Of a stretch of DNA of 64,000 bases, positions 25,936 to 35,228 are shown one piece after another. Numbering within the stretch: position 1 is the first letter of the stretch; every line of letters starts with the position of its first letter. A program made the translations under genes and the position numbers. Below the pieces are notes generated by a model. It was given only the letters and a program-made list of their open reading frames with translations. It searched no databases and was not told the DNA's origin. Source of the stretch: JAENVU01 sp046598395 (GTDB lineage Bacteria; Actinomycetota; Acidimicrobiia; IMCC26256; JAENVU01); contig JBKJIQ010000047.1 in the NCBI GenBank assembly GCA_046598395.1, positions 62,001 to 126,000 on the forward strand, in the 5' to 3' direction.

Positions 25936-26936
25936 CGGCCGCTCGGGTCCTCCGGCCGCAGCCGCGGCAGTACCGCGGCCGCGAAGAGCTCCAAGCTTTC
26001 CCAGGCCAAATGCGGCGGCAGTCCACCCGCGAGTGGGTTGAACGTCAGCGCACCGCCCGGTACCACCGCACCGGCGGCCGCGACCACTTCGTCGGGCGTT
26101 CCCACCAAAACCTGGGGCGACGCCTTGAGTTCATCGATCGAGTTCGCGGACACCATCGGCACCGAGTGCTGGCCACCGGTCTGGATGCGCGCGTAGGTCT
26201 GTGCCTCGTGCAACACGTAGGGACCGATCTCGGACCAGGTCTTTTCGGGGTCTTCGGTCACATGGATGAACGTCGGGCCCGACGGCTTCATCACGTAGCC
26301 GCCCTCGAAACCGACCTGCTCCGCTTCGTCGGCGTACCACTCGGCCAAGCGAGGATCGGAGTTCATGGGCAGCATCGGCAACCGCAATCGCGCCGCACGA
26401 CGCGCCGCGGCTTCCACCCCACCCCCCACGAGGAGCGGTGGATGCGGATCGGTGAAGCCTCGAGGCGTCACCTGCACGGTTCTTCCTTCGTAGGTGAACT
26501 CCTCACCCGTGAACGCCTGCAACATCACCTCGATGTGCGATTCGAGAATGGCACCGCGCCGTTTGATCTCTACGTCGGCCATCGCAAACTCTTCCGGTCG
26601 GTAGCCCGCCCCCACCACGGTCCAGACCCGCCCTCGAGCGATGTGATCCAGCACCACCAACTGCTCGGCGATCCGGATCGGATCATGCAACGGGAGGACC
26701 ACCGCCGACAGCAGGATCGGCAGACGCTTCGTGGCACCCACGATCGCGGCGGCAGCCGTGATCGGAGCCGGCATCCACCCGTCTTCGAATCCGTGGTGTT
26801 CCGACACCACTCCGAAGTCGAAGCCGTGCTCATCGGCGAAGCGAAACTGCTCGAGCGCGGCGGAGTAGATCTCGGCTTGAGTACTGGATCCGTCGACCGG
26901 AGCCCGGAAGTCGTGGCGCATGGTCAAGAAAGGCAT
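25932..26936 (-). CDS. LLM-class flavin/F420-dependent oxidoreductase
   Basis: 334 residues of the luciferase-like fold: MRHDFRAPVDGSSTQAEIY start, GVVSEHHGFEDGW, and GRVWTVVGAGYRPEEFAM. The cofactor may be F420 or FMN. The start at 26936 has GGAG eight bases upstream; the frame is open far upstream, but that part is compositionally junk and overlaps the neighbouring gene. Third in a run of three minus-strand LLM genes (29007 to 25932), probably one operon. Confidence 0.83.
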   Translation of the reverse strand: MPFLTMRHDFRAPVDGSSTQAEIYSAALEQFRFADEHGFDFGVVSEHHGFEDGWMPAPITAAAAIVGATKRLPILLSAVVLPLHDPIRIAEQLVVLDHIARGRVWTVVGAGYRPEEFAMADVEIKRRGAILESHIEVMLQAFTGEEFTYEGRTVQVTPRGFTDPHPPLLVGGGVEAAARRAARLRLPMLPMNSDPRLAEWYADEAEQVGFEGGYVMKPSGPTFIHVTEDPEKTWSEIGPYVLHEAQTYARIQTGGQHSVPMVSANSIDELKASPQVLVGTPDEVVAAAGAVVPGGALTFNPLAGGLPPHLAWESLELFAAAVLPRLRPEDPSGR

Positions 26937-26947
26937 GTTCGCTCCGT

Positions 26948-27883
26948 TCAGCGGGTGAGGTCCGGGCCGACCTCGGCGCCAAAGCGCGCCATCTGGTCGC
27001 ACAACTCGTCGAGAGAGCGGGCCGCGAACCGCAGTTGGAGGTGCGACACACCCATCGCGCCGTATTCGTTCAGTGAACTCGCGATCTTGGCCGGCGATCC
27101 GGTCAACGCATACTTGGGCGTCTCCCACTCGGGGTCACCGACGTAGATGTGTTCGGTGATCATGCCGATGTCGAACGTGGCACCGGGCCGCAACTCGTCG
27201 CGCTGCGCGTGGAGATAGTCGATCGACTCCGGCATGAGCTTGCGCGGCGTTCCTTGGGGAATCCAGCCGTCGCCGCGAGCGGCAACGCGCCGCAACGCAG
27301 GCTTCGACGATCCGCCGATCCATACCGGCGGCCGGGGCTGCTGCACGGGTCGCGGCGCCAGACCCACATCGCCCACGTATTCGTCCAACCACGCTGCCAC
27401 GATCCCATCGACCGCCGCGTCCGTGAGCGCGCCCCGGTCCTTGAACGAGACCCCGAGTGCATCGAACTCGCCTTCAACGTGGCCGGCCCCCACCCCCAGA
27501 ATGACCCGGCCGCCCGAAAGTTTGTCGAGCGTGGCGAAGGCTTTGGCGGTCTCGAGCGGGTGGCGATATGCCGCAACGAACACGTTGGTCATCAAGCGGA
27601 CGCGCTCGGTCTGGCCGGCCAGCCAACCGAGCGTGGCCACCGGGTGGTACCAGGTGGTCGACATCATCTCGGCCTTCTCACGAGGGATGGCGATGTGATC
27701 ACAGATCGCCACGTAGAAGAAGCCCGCCCGATCGGCAGCCTGCGCGGCGGCGAGCAACTCGGCCGGCCCCGCACCCTCGCGTTCCCAGGGCATCGATGTG
27801 TTCACCGAGAGCGCCTGGACCGGCAGTTGGATGCCGTAGACGAGCCGACCTTCCGGTACGACGGACACGGTGGTGTGGGTCAC
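26948..27883 (-). CDS. LLM-class F420-dependent type oxidoreductase
   Basis: 311 residues. VYGIQLPVQALS, ICDHIAIPREKA and GRVILGVGAGHVEGEF are the F420-LLM landmarks, and WIGGSSKPALRRVAARGDGWIP is the usual C-terminal cofactor-side strand. The start is GTG at 27883, overlapping the stop of the upstream LLM gene (GTGA); the longer frame to 28048 runs inside that gene and is rejected. Substrate is unknown. Confidence 0.85.
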   Translation of the reverse strand: MTHTTVSVVPEGRLVYGIQLPVQALSVNTSMPWEREGAGPAELLAAAQAADRAGFFYVAICDHIAIPREKAEMMSTTWYHPVATLGWLAGQTERVRLMTNVFVAAYRHPLETAKAFATLDKLSGGRVILGVGAGHVEGEFDALGVSFKDRGALTDAAVDGIVAAWLDEYVGDVGLAPRPVQQPRPPVWIGGSSKPALRRVAARGDGWIPQGTPRKLMPESIDYLHAQRDELRPGATFDIGMITEHIYVGDPEWETPKYALTGSPAKIASSLNEYGAMGVSHLQLRFAARSLDELCDQMARFGAEVGPDLTR

Positions 27884-29007
27884 GGGAGTTGCGCCTCTCG
27901 TTGTCGGGTCGTTGAGTGCAGCGAGTCGCGATCGAATATCGGCAGGACGTCGCGGCCGAACACCTCGAGCGATTCCTGGGCAATCTCCAACGGCAACGTG
28001 TTGTTGAGGACGCCGAAGATCAGTTGATCCGCACCCGCGCCGCGCCACCGTTCCACCGACCGTGCCACATCCTCCGGCGCGCCGATACTGCGGCGACCGG
28101 CCACCACCGATTCCAGGAGTTCCTCAACGCTTGGCTCGGCGACGGTGAAGTTGGTGCGGTCGATCTCAACTGGGAGCGGGATCGAATCGAGCCAACGCAC
28201 CACCAGCGACTGGTATTGCGCCGAACCGATGTGCCGGAACAACTCAACCGCGCGATTTCGATCTTCGAGACACAGCAACATAGAAACGCACGCCACGTTC
28301 TCATTGATGAACGCGCCCGCCGGCTCATCGCACTTCGCGATGGCATTGCGATAGGTCTCGATCAGCGGCGCCAGATCCTCGGGCTCCCCCATCGTGAAGC
28401 ACAACGCGCCCATGCCGAGCCGGCCCGCCTTCTCGAAGGTGGCGGGGCTTCCGCACGCGAGCCACAGCGGCGGATGCGGCGCGCTCCACATTCTCGGGAG
28501 CACGGAACGTGACGGCATCGAGAACGCCGTGCCGTCGTACGAGTACGGATCCTCGGTCAACATGCGAATGAGTTCGGGAAGGGTCTCGTCGAACAGATCG
28601 CGGGTGGTCTCCGCATCCGGAATGCCAAATCCTTGGTACTCGGTGCTCGACGATCCCCGCCCGACCCCGAGTTCGAAGCGGCCACCGCTGAGATGGTCGA
28701 GCATCGCGACGCGCTCGGCGATCCGCGCCGGGTGATTCACCGGGGGCGTGATGTTGAAGATCCCGGACCCGATGTGGATGTTCTTGGTACGCGCTGCGAC
28801 GTACCCCATGAGAACCTCGCTCGCCGAGACGTGCGAGTACTCGCGCAGGAAATGGTGTTCGGTGAACCAGCCGTATTTGAACCCCGCGGCATCGGCCGTG
28901 ACCGCAACCTCAACCTCGTCCAGCAGCCGTCGGTGTTCTGCGCCGCGTTGCGCGGTCGGGTCAGGTTGGTTCGGCACATGACCGGAATGAAAGACCCCGA
29001 ACTCCAT
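27880..29007 (-). CDS. LLM-class flavin-dependent oxidoreductase
   Basis: 375 residues, the longest LLM here. MEFGVFHSGHVPNQ, WFTEHHFLREYSH and GRFELGVGRGSSSTEYQGFG resemble bacterial-luciferase-alpha-like monooxygenases more than the short F420 type, so FMN may be the cofactor. SD-like GAGAAGG lies about ten bases upstream. First of the three-gene LLM series; 52 bp separate it from the aldehyde dehydrogenase, so it may also be read from the promoter at 30.55 kb. Confidence 0.85.
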   Translation of the reverse strand: MEFGVFHSGHVPNQPDPTAQRGAEHRRLLDEVEVAVTADAAGFKYGWFTEHHFLREYSHVSASEVLMGYVAARTKNIHIGSGIFNITPPVNHPARIAERVAMLDHLSGGRFELGVGRGSSSTEYQGFGIPDAETTRDLFDETLPELIRMLTEDPYSYDGTAFSMPSRSVLPRMWSAPHPPLWLACGSPATFEKAGRLGMGALCFTMGEPEDLAPLIETYRNAIAKCDEPAGAFINENVACVSMLLCLEDRNRAVELFRHIGSAQYQSLVVRWLDSIPLPVEIDRTNFTVAEPSVEELLESVVAGRRSIGAPEDVARSVERWRGAGADQLIFGVLNNTLPLEIAQESLEVFGRDVLPIFDRDSLHSTTRQREAQLP

Positions 29008-29059
29008 CCTTATTTGCCTTCTCTCTTTGCGGCGCGACGGGCGGTGCCGCTTGGGGCGA

Positions 29060-30520
29060 TCATGCGGGCCAGACGACGGACTGGAGGTCGCTGTAGGCGT
29101 GAAGTCCGAAGGAACCGCCGTCGCGGCCCACCCCGGACTGTTTCGTGCCGCCGAACGGGGTCTCCTGATTGCGCTGCACCGTGTTGATACCGATGTTCCC
29201 CGCTCGCATCCGCCGACTCACCGCCATGGCTCGAGCACTGTCCCCGCTGAAGACGTAGTCGTAGAGACCGAACTCGGTGCCGTTGGCGAGCGCGATGCCT
29301 TCGTCGTCGTCGTCGAACGGTATCGCCACGATCACCGGGCCGAAGATCTCTTCTTGCACGACGCGCATCCCGCCGCGACACCCTGCGATGAGCGTGGGCT
29401 CCACGTACCAACCGCGCTCCAGCTGGCTCGGCCGAGCACCGCCCGCCAGCACCTCGCCGCCTTCTTCGATCCCCGAAGCCACGTAGCCCTCGATGCGATC
29501 ACGGTGCGATTCGGTAATCACCGGACCCACCACGGTGTCGCGCTCCAAGGGGTCGCCCACCTTCAGCATTGATGCCATCTTGGCGAGCCCGGCCACCACC
29601 GGTTCGTAGATCGACCGGTGCACAATCGCGCGGGTCGGCGCCGTGCAGATCTGGCCCGAGTGGAAGGTCCACACCGAACCGATCATGGCGACCGCGTTCT
29701 TCACGTCGGCATCGTCGAGCACCAGCGCGGCACCCTTGCCGCCGAGCTCGAGGAGTTGACGCTTCATGCCCGCGCCCGCGACTTCACCGATGCGCGCGCC
29801 CACCCCACTCGATCCCGTAAAACTCACCATGTCGACGTTGGAAGATGCAACCAATGCTTCGCCGCTCTCCGGCGTTGAGCCCACCACGATGTTGATCACC
29901 CCGGACGGAAACCCCACCTGTTCCAAGAGCGCAACCAGTTTGATGATGGCCAACGGGTCCTGGCCCGCCGGACGCACCACCACGGTGTTGCCCATCGCGA
30001 GCGCAGGTGCGATCTTGCCCACCATGTTCACGATCGGGAAGTTGTACGACGTGATGCACGCCACCACGCCCACGGGCTGGCGCCGCGCGATTGCACCAAT
30101 CACTCCGCCGGGCGCCAACGGTGTCCCGGCCACCTCTTGGGGCGGCAACGGAATCACGGTCGGTTCCAATGCACCCCGGGCGTAGCGACCGAACCGCACC
30201 GCAGCCTGCGGCACTTGCATCGCCTTGCCGACCGTTGCGGTGCAACCGGTCTCGGCGATCACCAACGGAATGAAATCGTCGCGCTGCGCGTGCAACGCCT
30301 TGCCCGCCGCATCGAGCAGGTTGGCGCGTTCCTCCGGGGTGGTGCGGGACCACGAATCGAACGCTTCCCGGGCGGCACCCGCCGCAGCTTCGGCCTGAGC
30401 CGCCGAGGCCTCCGGGGCGCGACCCACCACTTCCTCGGTCGCAGGATTCACGATCGGGTACGTGCCGTGGTCACCATCGACCCACGACCCACCGATCAAC
30501 AGCTGATACTCGTCAGTCAC
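29060..30520 (-). CDS. Aldehyde dehydrogenase family protein
   Basis: 486 residues with the NAD-binding Rossmann domain, the general-base Glu in LELGGKG and the nucleophile Cys in HSGQICTAPTR. It should oxidise an aldehyde to the acid. One oddity: the cofactor-phosphate-contacting Lys of the usual VVKPAxxTP strand is Arg here (VVVRPAGQDP), which could alter NAD/NADP handling. GTG start after a GGGGGA SD. A TAATAT -10 box (30553-30558) lies inside the KstR-like palindrome. Confidence 0.88.
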   Translation of the reverse strand: MTDEYQLLIGGSWVDGDHGTYPIVNPATEEVVGRAPEASAAQAEAAAGAAREAFDSWSRTTPEERANLLDAAGKALHAQRDDFIPLVIAETGCTATVGKAMQVPQAAVRFGRYARGALEPTVIPLPPQEVAGTPLAPGGVIGAIARRQPVGVVACITSYNFPIVNMVGKIAPALAMGNTVVVRPAGQDPLAIIKLVALLEQVGFPSGVINIVVGSTPESGEALVASSNVDMVSFTGSSGVGARIGEVAGAGMKRQLLELGGKGAALVLDDADVKNAVAMIGSVWTFHSGQICTAPTRAIVHRSIYEPVVAGLAKMASMLKVGDPLERDTVVGPVITESHRDRIEGYVASGIEEGGEVLAGGARPSQLERGWYVEPTLIAGCRGGMRVVQEEIFGPVIVAIPFDDDDEGIALANGTEFGLYDYVFSGDSARAMAVSRRMRAGNIGINTVQRNQETPFGGTKQSGVGRDGGSFGLHAYSDLQSVVWPA

Positions 30521-30550
30521 TCGCTTGTCCCCCGACTCGATTGCGTGAAC

Positions 30551-30592
30551 CGATATTAGAACCTGTTCTCATTCCCCGCCTACCCATACAGT
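30551..30592. promoter_or_regulatory. Divergent promoter with KstR-like operator
   Basis: AGAAC-CT-GTTCT at 30558-30569 fits the mycobacterial KstR consensus TnnAACnnGTTnnA except for the last base. It overlaps the minus-strand TAATAT -10 of the aldehyde dehydrogenase and sits in the -35 zone of the plus-strand TACAGT -10 (30587-30592), six bases before the LLM ATG. A KstR/TetR-type repressor could silence both genes; none is encoded nearby. Confidence 0.5.
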
Positions 30593-30598
30593 GACGCC

Positions 30599-31477
30599 AT
30601 GGAACTGAGCCGAGTTGGTCTTTGGACGCATGCGTTGGATGGGCTCCCCGCCGGACAGGCCGGGGAGGTCGCGGCGGAGATCGAGGAACTCGGTTACGGC
30701 GCACTGTGGCTCCCGGAGATGGCCGGGCGCGACCCACTCGTTGCGGCGTCGTTGTACCTCGGGGCCACATCCAGGCTCGTGGTCGCCACCGGTATCGCCA
30801 ACATCTACGGCCGAGACGCGCTGGCCATGGCGTGCGGTCACAAAGCGCTCACGGAGGCCTACCCCGATCGATTCCTGCTGGGGCTCGGCGTGAGTCATGC
30901 GCCCGCGGTTGAAGGACTCCGCGGTCACACGTATGGCCCGCCGCTCACCATGATGCGCGAATACCTCGATGCCATGGATCGCGCCCCGTACTTCGCGGCC
31001 GCGCCGAGCACCGAGCCCACACGCGTGCTCGCCGCCCTCGGACCGAAGATGCTGGAACTCGCGGCGCAGCGAGCGGCCGGCGCGCATCCGTACTTCGTTC
31101 CGGTCGAGCACACGGCGTACGCCCGCGAGCATCTCGGACCCGATGCACTCCTCGCGCCGGAGCAGATGGTGGTACTCGAGACCGACCCGGACACGGCCCG
31201 GACCATCGCCCGGCGCGCGATGAAGACCTACCTCGCGCTCCCGAACTACACGAACAACCTGCGCCGGTTGGGATGGGGTGATCACGACCTCGAGCACGGC
31301 GGGTCCGACAAGCTGGTCGACGCGATCGTGGTGTGGGGTGACGAGTCGGCCATCAAAGACCGGGTCGAAGCACATCACCGCGCCGGCGCGGACCATGTGT
31401 GCATTCAGGTGCTCGCCGAAGACTTCTTCGGAGTCCCGAGCGCGCAGTGGCGCACGCTCGCAGACGCACTCCTCTAG
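30599..31477 (+). CDS. LLM-class F420-dependent type oxidoreductase (TIGR03620-like)
   Basis: 292 residues. RVGLWTHALDGLP, EELGYGALWLPEM, YPDRFLLGLGVSHAP and the TNNLRRLGW motif are typical of the TIGR03620 F420-dependent subfamily. Substrate is unknown. TACAGT six bases before the ATG implies a leaderless transcript under the KstR-like site. Convergent with the aldolase gene; the 26-bp space holds a short GCTAGCGC-type repeat but no clear terminator. Confidence 0.87.
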   Translation: MELSRVGLWTHALDGLPAGQAGEVAAEIEELGYGALWLPEMAGRDPLVAASLYLGATSRLVVATGIANIYGRDALAMACGHKALTEAYPDRFLLGLGVSHAPAVEGLRGHTYGPPLTMMREYLDAMDRAPYFAAAPSTEPTRVLAALGPKMLELAAQRAAGAHPYFVPVEHTAYAREHLGPDALLAPEQMVVLETDPDTARTIARRAMKTYLALPNYTNNLRRLGWGDHDLEHGGSDKLVDAIVVWGDESAIKDRVEAHHRAGADHVCIQVLAEDFFGVPSAQWRTLADALL

Positions 31478-31503
31478 CGCTAGCGCCGTCGTGACAGAAG
31501 TCC

Positions 31504-32391
31504 TCAGGTGGTCGAAGCGGCGAAGATGCTGCCGATCGACGCGTCGAGCATGGCGTCGAACTCGGCGGTCGATTGCTGCGCCGACAGACCCTCGGTGAGC
31601 GCCCGCGAGAAGCTGGCGATGACGCCGGTGTTGCGAGCCAAGCGCGCGTTGGCAACGTCGCGGGAGTAACCCCCGGACAGCGCCACCACCTTCAGCACGC
31701 GTGGGTGGTCCACGAGCTCGGCGTAGAAGTTGTCCGTCTCCGGCAAGGTGAGCTTGAGCATCACCTGCTGGTCATCACCGAGGGTGCCCACCTGCGCAAG
31801 GATCGCGGCTTTCAACAGGTCCTCGGCGGCGGCCTTCTCCGGGCTGTGAATATCGATCTCGGGCTCAATAATCGGAACCAGTCCGGCCGCGATGATCTGG
31901 CGGCCGACATCGAACTGTTGATCCACCACGGCACTTACGCCCGCGGCGTTCGCCAGCTTGATCACGGAACGCATCTTGGTGCCGAACACTCCCTTTTCGA
32001 GCGCGTGGGCGAGGAGCGCATCGAGGTCCGACATCGGCTTCATGATCTGCGCGCCGTCGACCTCGTCGGCCAGACCTTTGTCGACCTTGAGGAACGGGAC
32101 GACCTTCTTGTTGGACCACAGGAACTCCGCGGTCCCCACGCCGTCGATATGACGGTCCATCGTGCCCTCGAAGAGAATCGCACCCAACACTCGGTCGCCG
32201 TTGAAGCTCGGACTCGTGATGATCCGGCTCCGCATCTCGTGCATCTTGGTGAACATCTCTTCGTCACCGGAGTACTCACTCTCCTCCACGCCGTAGAGCG
32301 CGAGGGCCTTCGGAGTGCTTCCACCGCTTTGGTCGAGCGCGGCGATGAATCCCGGACGGGTCGCGATGGCGTTCCGCTGGTCACTGTTCAT
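31504..32391 (-). CDS. Class I fructose-bisphosphate aldolase
   Basis: 295 residues, the length of bacterial class I (Schiff-base) aldolases such as staphylococcal Fda. It opens with the family N-terminus (FIAALDQSGGSTPKAL), keeps the Lys-rich barrel strands (FLKVDKGL, VMLKLTLPE) and ends with ALSGGYSRDVAN before the C-terminal arm. It cleaves fructose 1,6-bisphosphate in glycolysis/gluconeogenesis. ATG at 32391 is chosen because GAGGA lies eight bases upstream; a further ATG occurs at 32406. About 100 bp downstream of the amidohydrolase gene. Confidence 0.9.
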   Translation of the reverse strand: MNSDQRNAIATRPGFIAALDQSGGSTPKALALYGVEESEYSGDEEMFTKMHEMRSRIITSPSFNGDRVLGAILFEGTMDRHIDGVGTAEFLWSNKKVVPFLKVDKGLADEVDGAQIMKPMSDLDALLAHALEKGVFGTKMRSVIKLANAAGVSAVVDQQFDVGRQIIAAGLVPIIEPEIDIHSPEKAAAEDLLKAAILAQVGTLGDDQQVMLKLTLPETDNFYAELVDHPRVLKVVALSGGYSRDVANARLARNTGVIASFSRALTEGLSAQQSTAEFDAMLDASIGSIFAASTT

Positions 32392-32487
32392 GATCGAAGT
32401 CCTCATGGTTGGCACGGCTCATCAAGGCCGCCGCGTGGGTGGAGCGTCGGTGATCGGAGAAAAGAGTAGGTGCTGGCCCATCGCCGG

Positions 32488-33705
32488 TTACGCGTCGAGG
32501 TCGAGGCGCAACATTCGAATGGCGTTCGTGCGCACGATCTGCACGATGCTGGCGTCGTCGAGGTCGGCCATGATGTCCATGGCCACCTTGCGGGAGTGCG
32601 GCCAGGTGGAGTCGGAGTGGGGGTAGTCGGTTTCGAAGGTGACGGTCTCCACGCCAATCTCATCCAGTGATTTCAAGCCATGGGGATCGTCGAAGAAGCA
32701 CCCGAAGACGTGCTCGCGGTAGGCCTGGCTCGGCGGCACCTTCACCGTGTCGGCCACACCGCCCCACCCGCGATTCTCGGCCCACACCTTGTCGGCCCGA
32801 TCCAAGACGTACGGGATCCAACCGATCTGGCCTTCGGAGAACGCGAGCTGCAGATCCGGAATGCGTTCCAACACGCCGGACATCAGATAGTCGGTGAGCG
32901 ACATCGCCGCGTTCATGTAGGTGAGGGTGGAGCTGACCGCCGGTGGTGCATCGGCGGACGTCGACGGCATCTTGGAACTCGAGCCGATGTGCATCGACAC
33001 CACGGTCTCGGTCTCGGCACACGCCGTGAAGAATGGGTCCCAGTAGTGATCCGGGTCGTGAATCGACGGCAACCCGAGGAACGGTGGGATCTCGCTGAAG
33101 CAGACTGCATGGGCGCCGCGCGCCGCGTTGCGACGTACCTCATCGGCGGCCAACTGTGCGTCCCACAGCTGGATGATCGGCAACGGAATGAGGCGACCAC
33201 CAGAACCCGCACACCACTCGTCGAACTGCCAATCGTTGTACGCCTTCACGCAGAGGTCGGCGAGTTCCTTGTCTTCGCGCTCGAGGAACGTCTGGCCGCA
33301 GAACCGCGGGAACGTGGGGAAGGACAGCGACGCCTCGACCCAGTTGGTGTCCATATCGATGAGCCGCTCCACCGGATTCCAGCAGCCGGGGCGCATGTCC
33401 TCCATAGTGATGGGACTCACTGTGATCTCCTCGCGCGGGACTCCCGCCGCGGCCATCACCCGGGTGAGCGGGTACCGAAGGTCCTCGATGTCCCACCAGT
33501 CGCACCAGGTGCCATCTTCACCCGGATCGGATTCGCGGTAGCTGAAGACGCCGCCCACGAAGTTCATCTCCGCCACCTTGCGCCGATGCATGGTGGGGCC
33601 GATTTCCCGGAACTTCTCCGGCAGGCGATCCACCCATACGTTGGCGGGTTCCATCACGTGATCGTCGACGGAAATGATCTTCGGGAACTCTTCCGGGCTG
33701 AACAT
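32488..33705 (-). CDS. Amidohydrolase-2 family (ACMSD-like) metal-dependent hydrolase
   Basis: 405 residues of the amidohydrolase TIM barrel. SVDDHVMEP is the N-terminal metal motif in its D-D-H variant, MHIGSSS supplies a metal His, and ETDYPHSDSTWPHS carries the terminal Asp. Family members are decarboxylases or hydrolases of aromatic or acyl substrates; the precise reaction is unknown. Promoter: TAACGT six bases before the ATG (leaderless) and a perfect 17-bp palindrome immediately upstream. Confidence 0.87.
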   Translation of the reverse strand: MFSPEEFPKIISVDDHVMEPANVWVDRLPEKFREIGPTMHRRKVAEMNFVGGVFSYRESDPGEDGTWCDWWDIEDLRYPLTRVMAAAGVPREEITVSPITMEDMRPGCWNPVERLIDMDTNWVEASLSFPTFPRFCGQTFLEREDKELADLCVKAYNDWQFDEWCAGSGGRLIPLPIIQLWDAQLAADEVRRNAARGAHAVCFSEIPPFLGLPSIHDPDHYWDPFFTACAETETVVSMHIGSSSKMPSTSADAPPAVSSTLTYMNAAMSLTDYLMSGVLERIPDLQLAFSEGQIGWIPYVLDRADKVWAENRGWGGVADTVKVPPSQAYREHVFGCFFDDPHGLKSLDEIGVETVTFETDYPHSDSTWPHSRKVAMDIMADLDDASIVQIVRTNAIRMLRLDLDA

Positions 33706-33711
33706 GGCGCC

Positions 33712-33736
33712 ACGTTACATCTGACGACCCGTCAGA
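33712..33736 (-). promoter_or_regulatory. Amidohydrolase promoter with TCTGAC-N5-GTCAGA operator
   Basis: Minus-strand -10 TAACGT (33712-33717) is followed upstream by TCTGACGACCCGTCAGA (33720-33736), a perfect palindrome with eight-base arms when its flanking bases are counted. The same 17-mer pattern recurs at 42643-42659. Placement between -10 and -35 predicts repression. Confidence 0.6.
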
Positions 33737-33788
33737 TCCGCTGACGCAGGGCCTTCAGTTCGGTCGACGGTGGTTCGATAGCTGAACC

Positions 33789-35180
33789 GTGAGCAATGGT
33801 TCGGGGACCTCCGTAGGACGCGTGGCGTTTCTGGCTGGGCTCGGCGGCGCGCTCTTCGGCTACGACACCGGCGTCATCGGCGGAGCCCAGCTTTTCATCC
33901 AGAAGGACTTCCACCTGTCGTCGTTGTCCGACGAGGTCCTCGTGGCCTGTGTTCTCATCGGCGCGATTTTCGGGTCTCTGATCGCCGGCAGCCTGGTGAC
34001 CCGCATCGGTCGCCGGCACACGATTGGCGTCTCCGCGCTGCTGTTCATCGTTGGATCCGTCGCCGCGGCGGGCAGCCCGAATGCATCCTTTCTCGACGCC
34101 GCGCGCATTGTGGTGGGGATCGCGATCGGCATCGTCTCCGTGGCGGCGCCGCTCTACATTGCCGAGGTCGCACCCGCGGCTCGGCGGGGATCGCTGGTGG
34201 CGATCTACCAACTTGCGATCACCATTGGGATTTTTGCGGCGTACCTCGTGGACGAAGTCTTTGCGCACGACGAGGCCTGGCGCATCATGTTCGCGATCGG
34301 CGTGGCGCCCGCGGTCCTCCTCTTGGTGGGTCTGCGCGGACTCCCCGAATCACCGAGATGGCTCCTGGACCGCGGACGACGCGACGAAGCGGTTGCCGTC
34401 CTCGGCATCATGGATGCAAGCCGACCGGCCACGGAATCTCTCGCCGAAATCGACGAGGCTCGCGCCGGTGAGACAGGGCGCGGCTGGCGGGAACTCGCAG
34501 CGACGACCGCGCGTCGAGCACTCATCATCGCGGTAGGGCTCGCCCTGATCCAGCAACTGACCGGGATCAACACGATCATCTATTACGCACCGCGCATCTT
34601 CCAAGATGCCGGCCTCGGGTCCGCCTCCGCTGCCATCTGGGCTTCGATCACCGTGAGCATCGTGAACGTTGCGTCCACGTTCATTGCGATCCGGTTCGTG
34701 GATCGGGTGGGCCGCAAGCCATTGCTGACCATCGGCCTCATCGGCATGATCGGCGCGCTCCTCGCGCTCACCTTCGCATTCGCGATTGGCGACTCCGGTT
34801 CGGGCTTCGGCATCACCAGCGTGATCACCATTGGTGCGTTGTGGGTCTACGTGGGGTTCTTCGCCTTCTCGCTCGGGCCGATCGTGTGGATCGTCATCTC
34901 GGAGATCTTCCCGGCACCGGTGCGCGGACCGGGAAACGCGCTGGCCACCATGGCGGGTTGGATCGGGAACCTCGTGGTGTCGCTCACGTTCCTCAGCCTC
35001 ATCGACGCGCTCGGCGAATCCGCCACCTTCGGGCTCTACGCGGCCGTGGGCATCGGCTCGGTGCTGTTCGTCCGCTCGCGGGTGCCCGAGACCAAGGGTC
35101 GCAGCCTCGAAGAGATCCAGAGCGAGCTGTCAGGACGGCGGTCAGGGGAACAGCCCAGAGTTGTCAGCCTCGTTCCCTGA
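33789..35180 (+). CDS. Sugar porter family MFS transporter
   Basis: 463 residues, 12 membrane helices. Sugar-porter signatures are all present: GGALFGYDTGVIGGA in helix 1, RIGRRHTIG between helices 2 and 3, LPESPRWLLDRGR after helix 6, QQLTGINTIIYYAP in helix 7, and RVPETKGRSLEEIQ at the end. It should be a proton-linked sugar importer (XylE/GLUT type). GTG start with no clear SD; a GGTTC-N7-GAACC inverted repeat lies just ahead. Divergent from the amidohydrolase gene. Confidence 0.9.
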   Translation: MSNGSGTSVGRVAFLAGLGGALFGYDTGVIGGAQLFIQKDFHLSSLSDEVLVACVLIGAIFGSLIAGSLVTRIGRRHTIGVSALLFIVGSVAAAGSPNASFLDAARIVVGIAIGIVSVAAPLYIAEVAPAARRGSLVAIYQLAITIGIFAAYLVDEVFAHDEAWRIMFAIGVAPAVLLLVGLRGLPESPRWLLDRGRRDEAVAVLGIMDASRPATESLAEIDEARAGETGRGWRELAATTARRALIIAVGLALIQQLTGINTIIYYAPRIFQDAGLGSASAAIWASITVSIVNVASTFIAIRFVDRVGRKPLLTIGLIGMIGALLALTFAFAIGDSGSGFGITSVITIGALWVYVGFFAFSLGPIVWIVISEIFPAPVRGPGNALATMAGWIGNLVVSLTFLSLIDALGESATFGLYAAVGIGSVLFVRSRVPETKGRSLEEIQSELSGRRSGEQPRVVSLVP

Positions 35181-35228
35181 CGACTCCCTCAACCAACCTG
35201 GCTTGACGGGAACGAAGATGATCAGCCG

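Noticed and set aside
31478..31503. A GCTAGCGC repeat between the convergent LLM and aldolase genes as a terminator
   Set aside because: The stem is only a few base pairs and no U-run follows.
35171..35214. CGTTCCC...GGGAACG inverted repeat after the sugar porter gene as a terminator
   Set aside because: Seven-base arms with a loop of about 30 nt and no U-run are too weak to support a terminator call.
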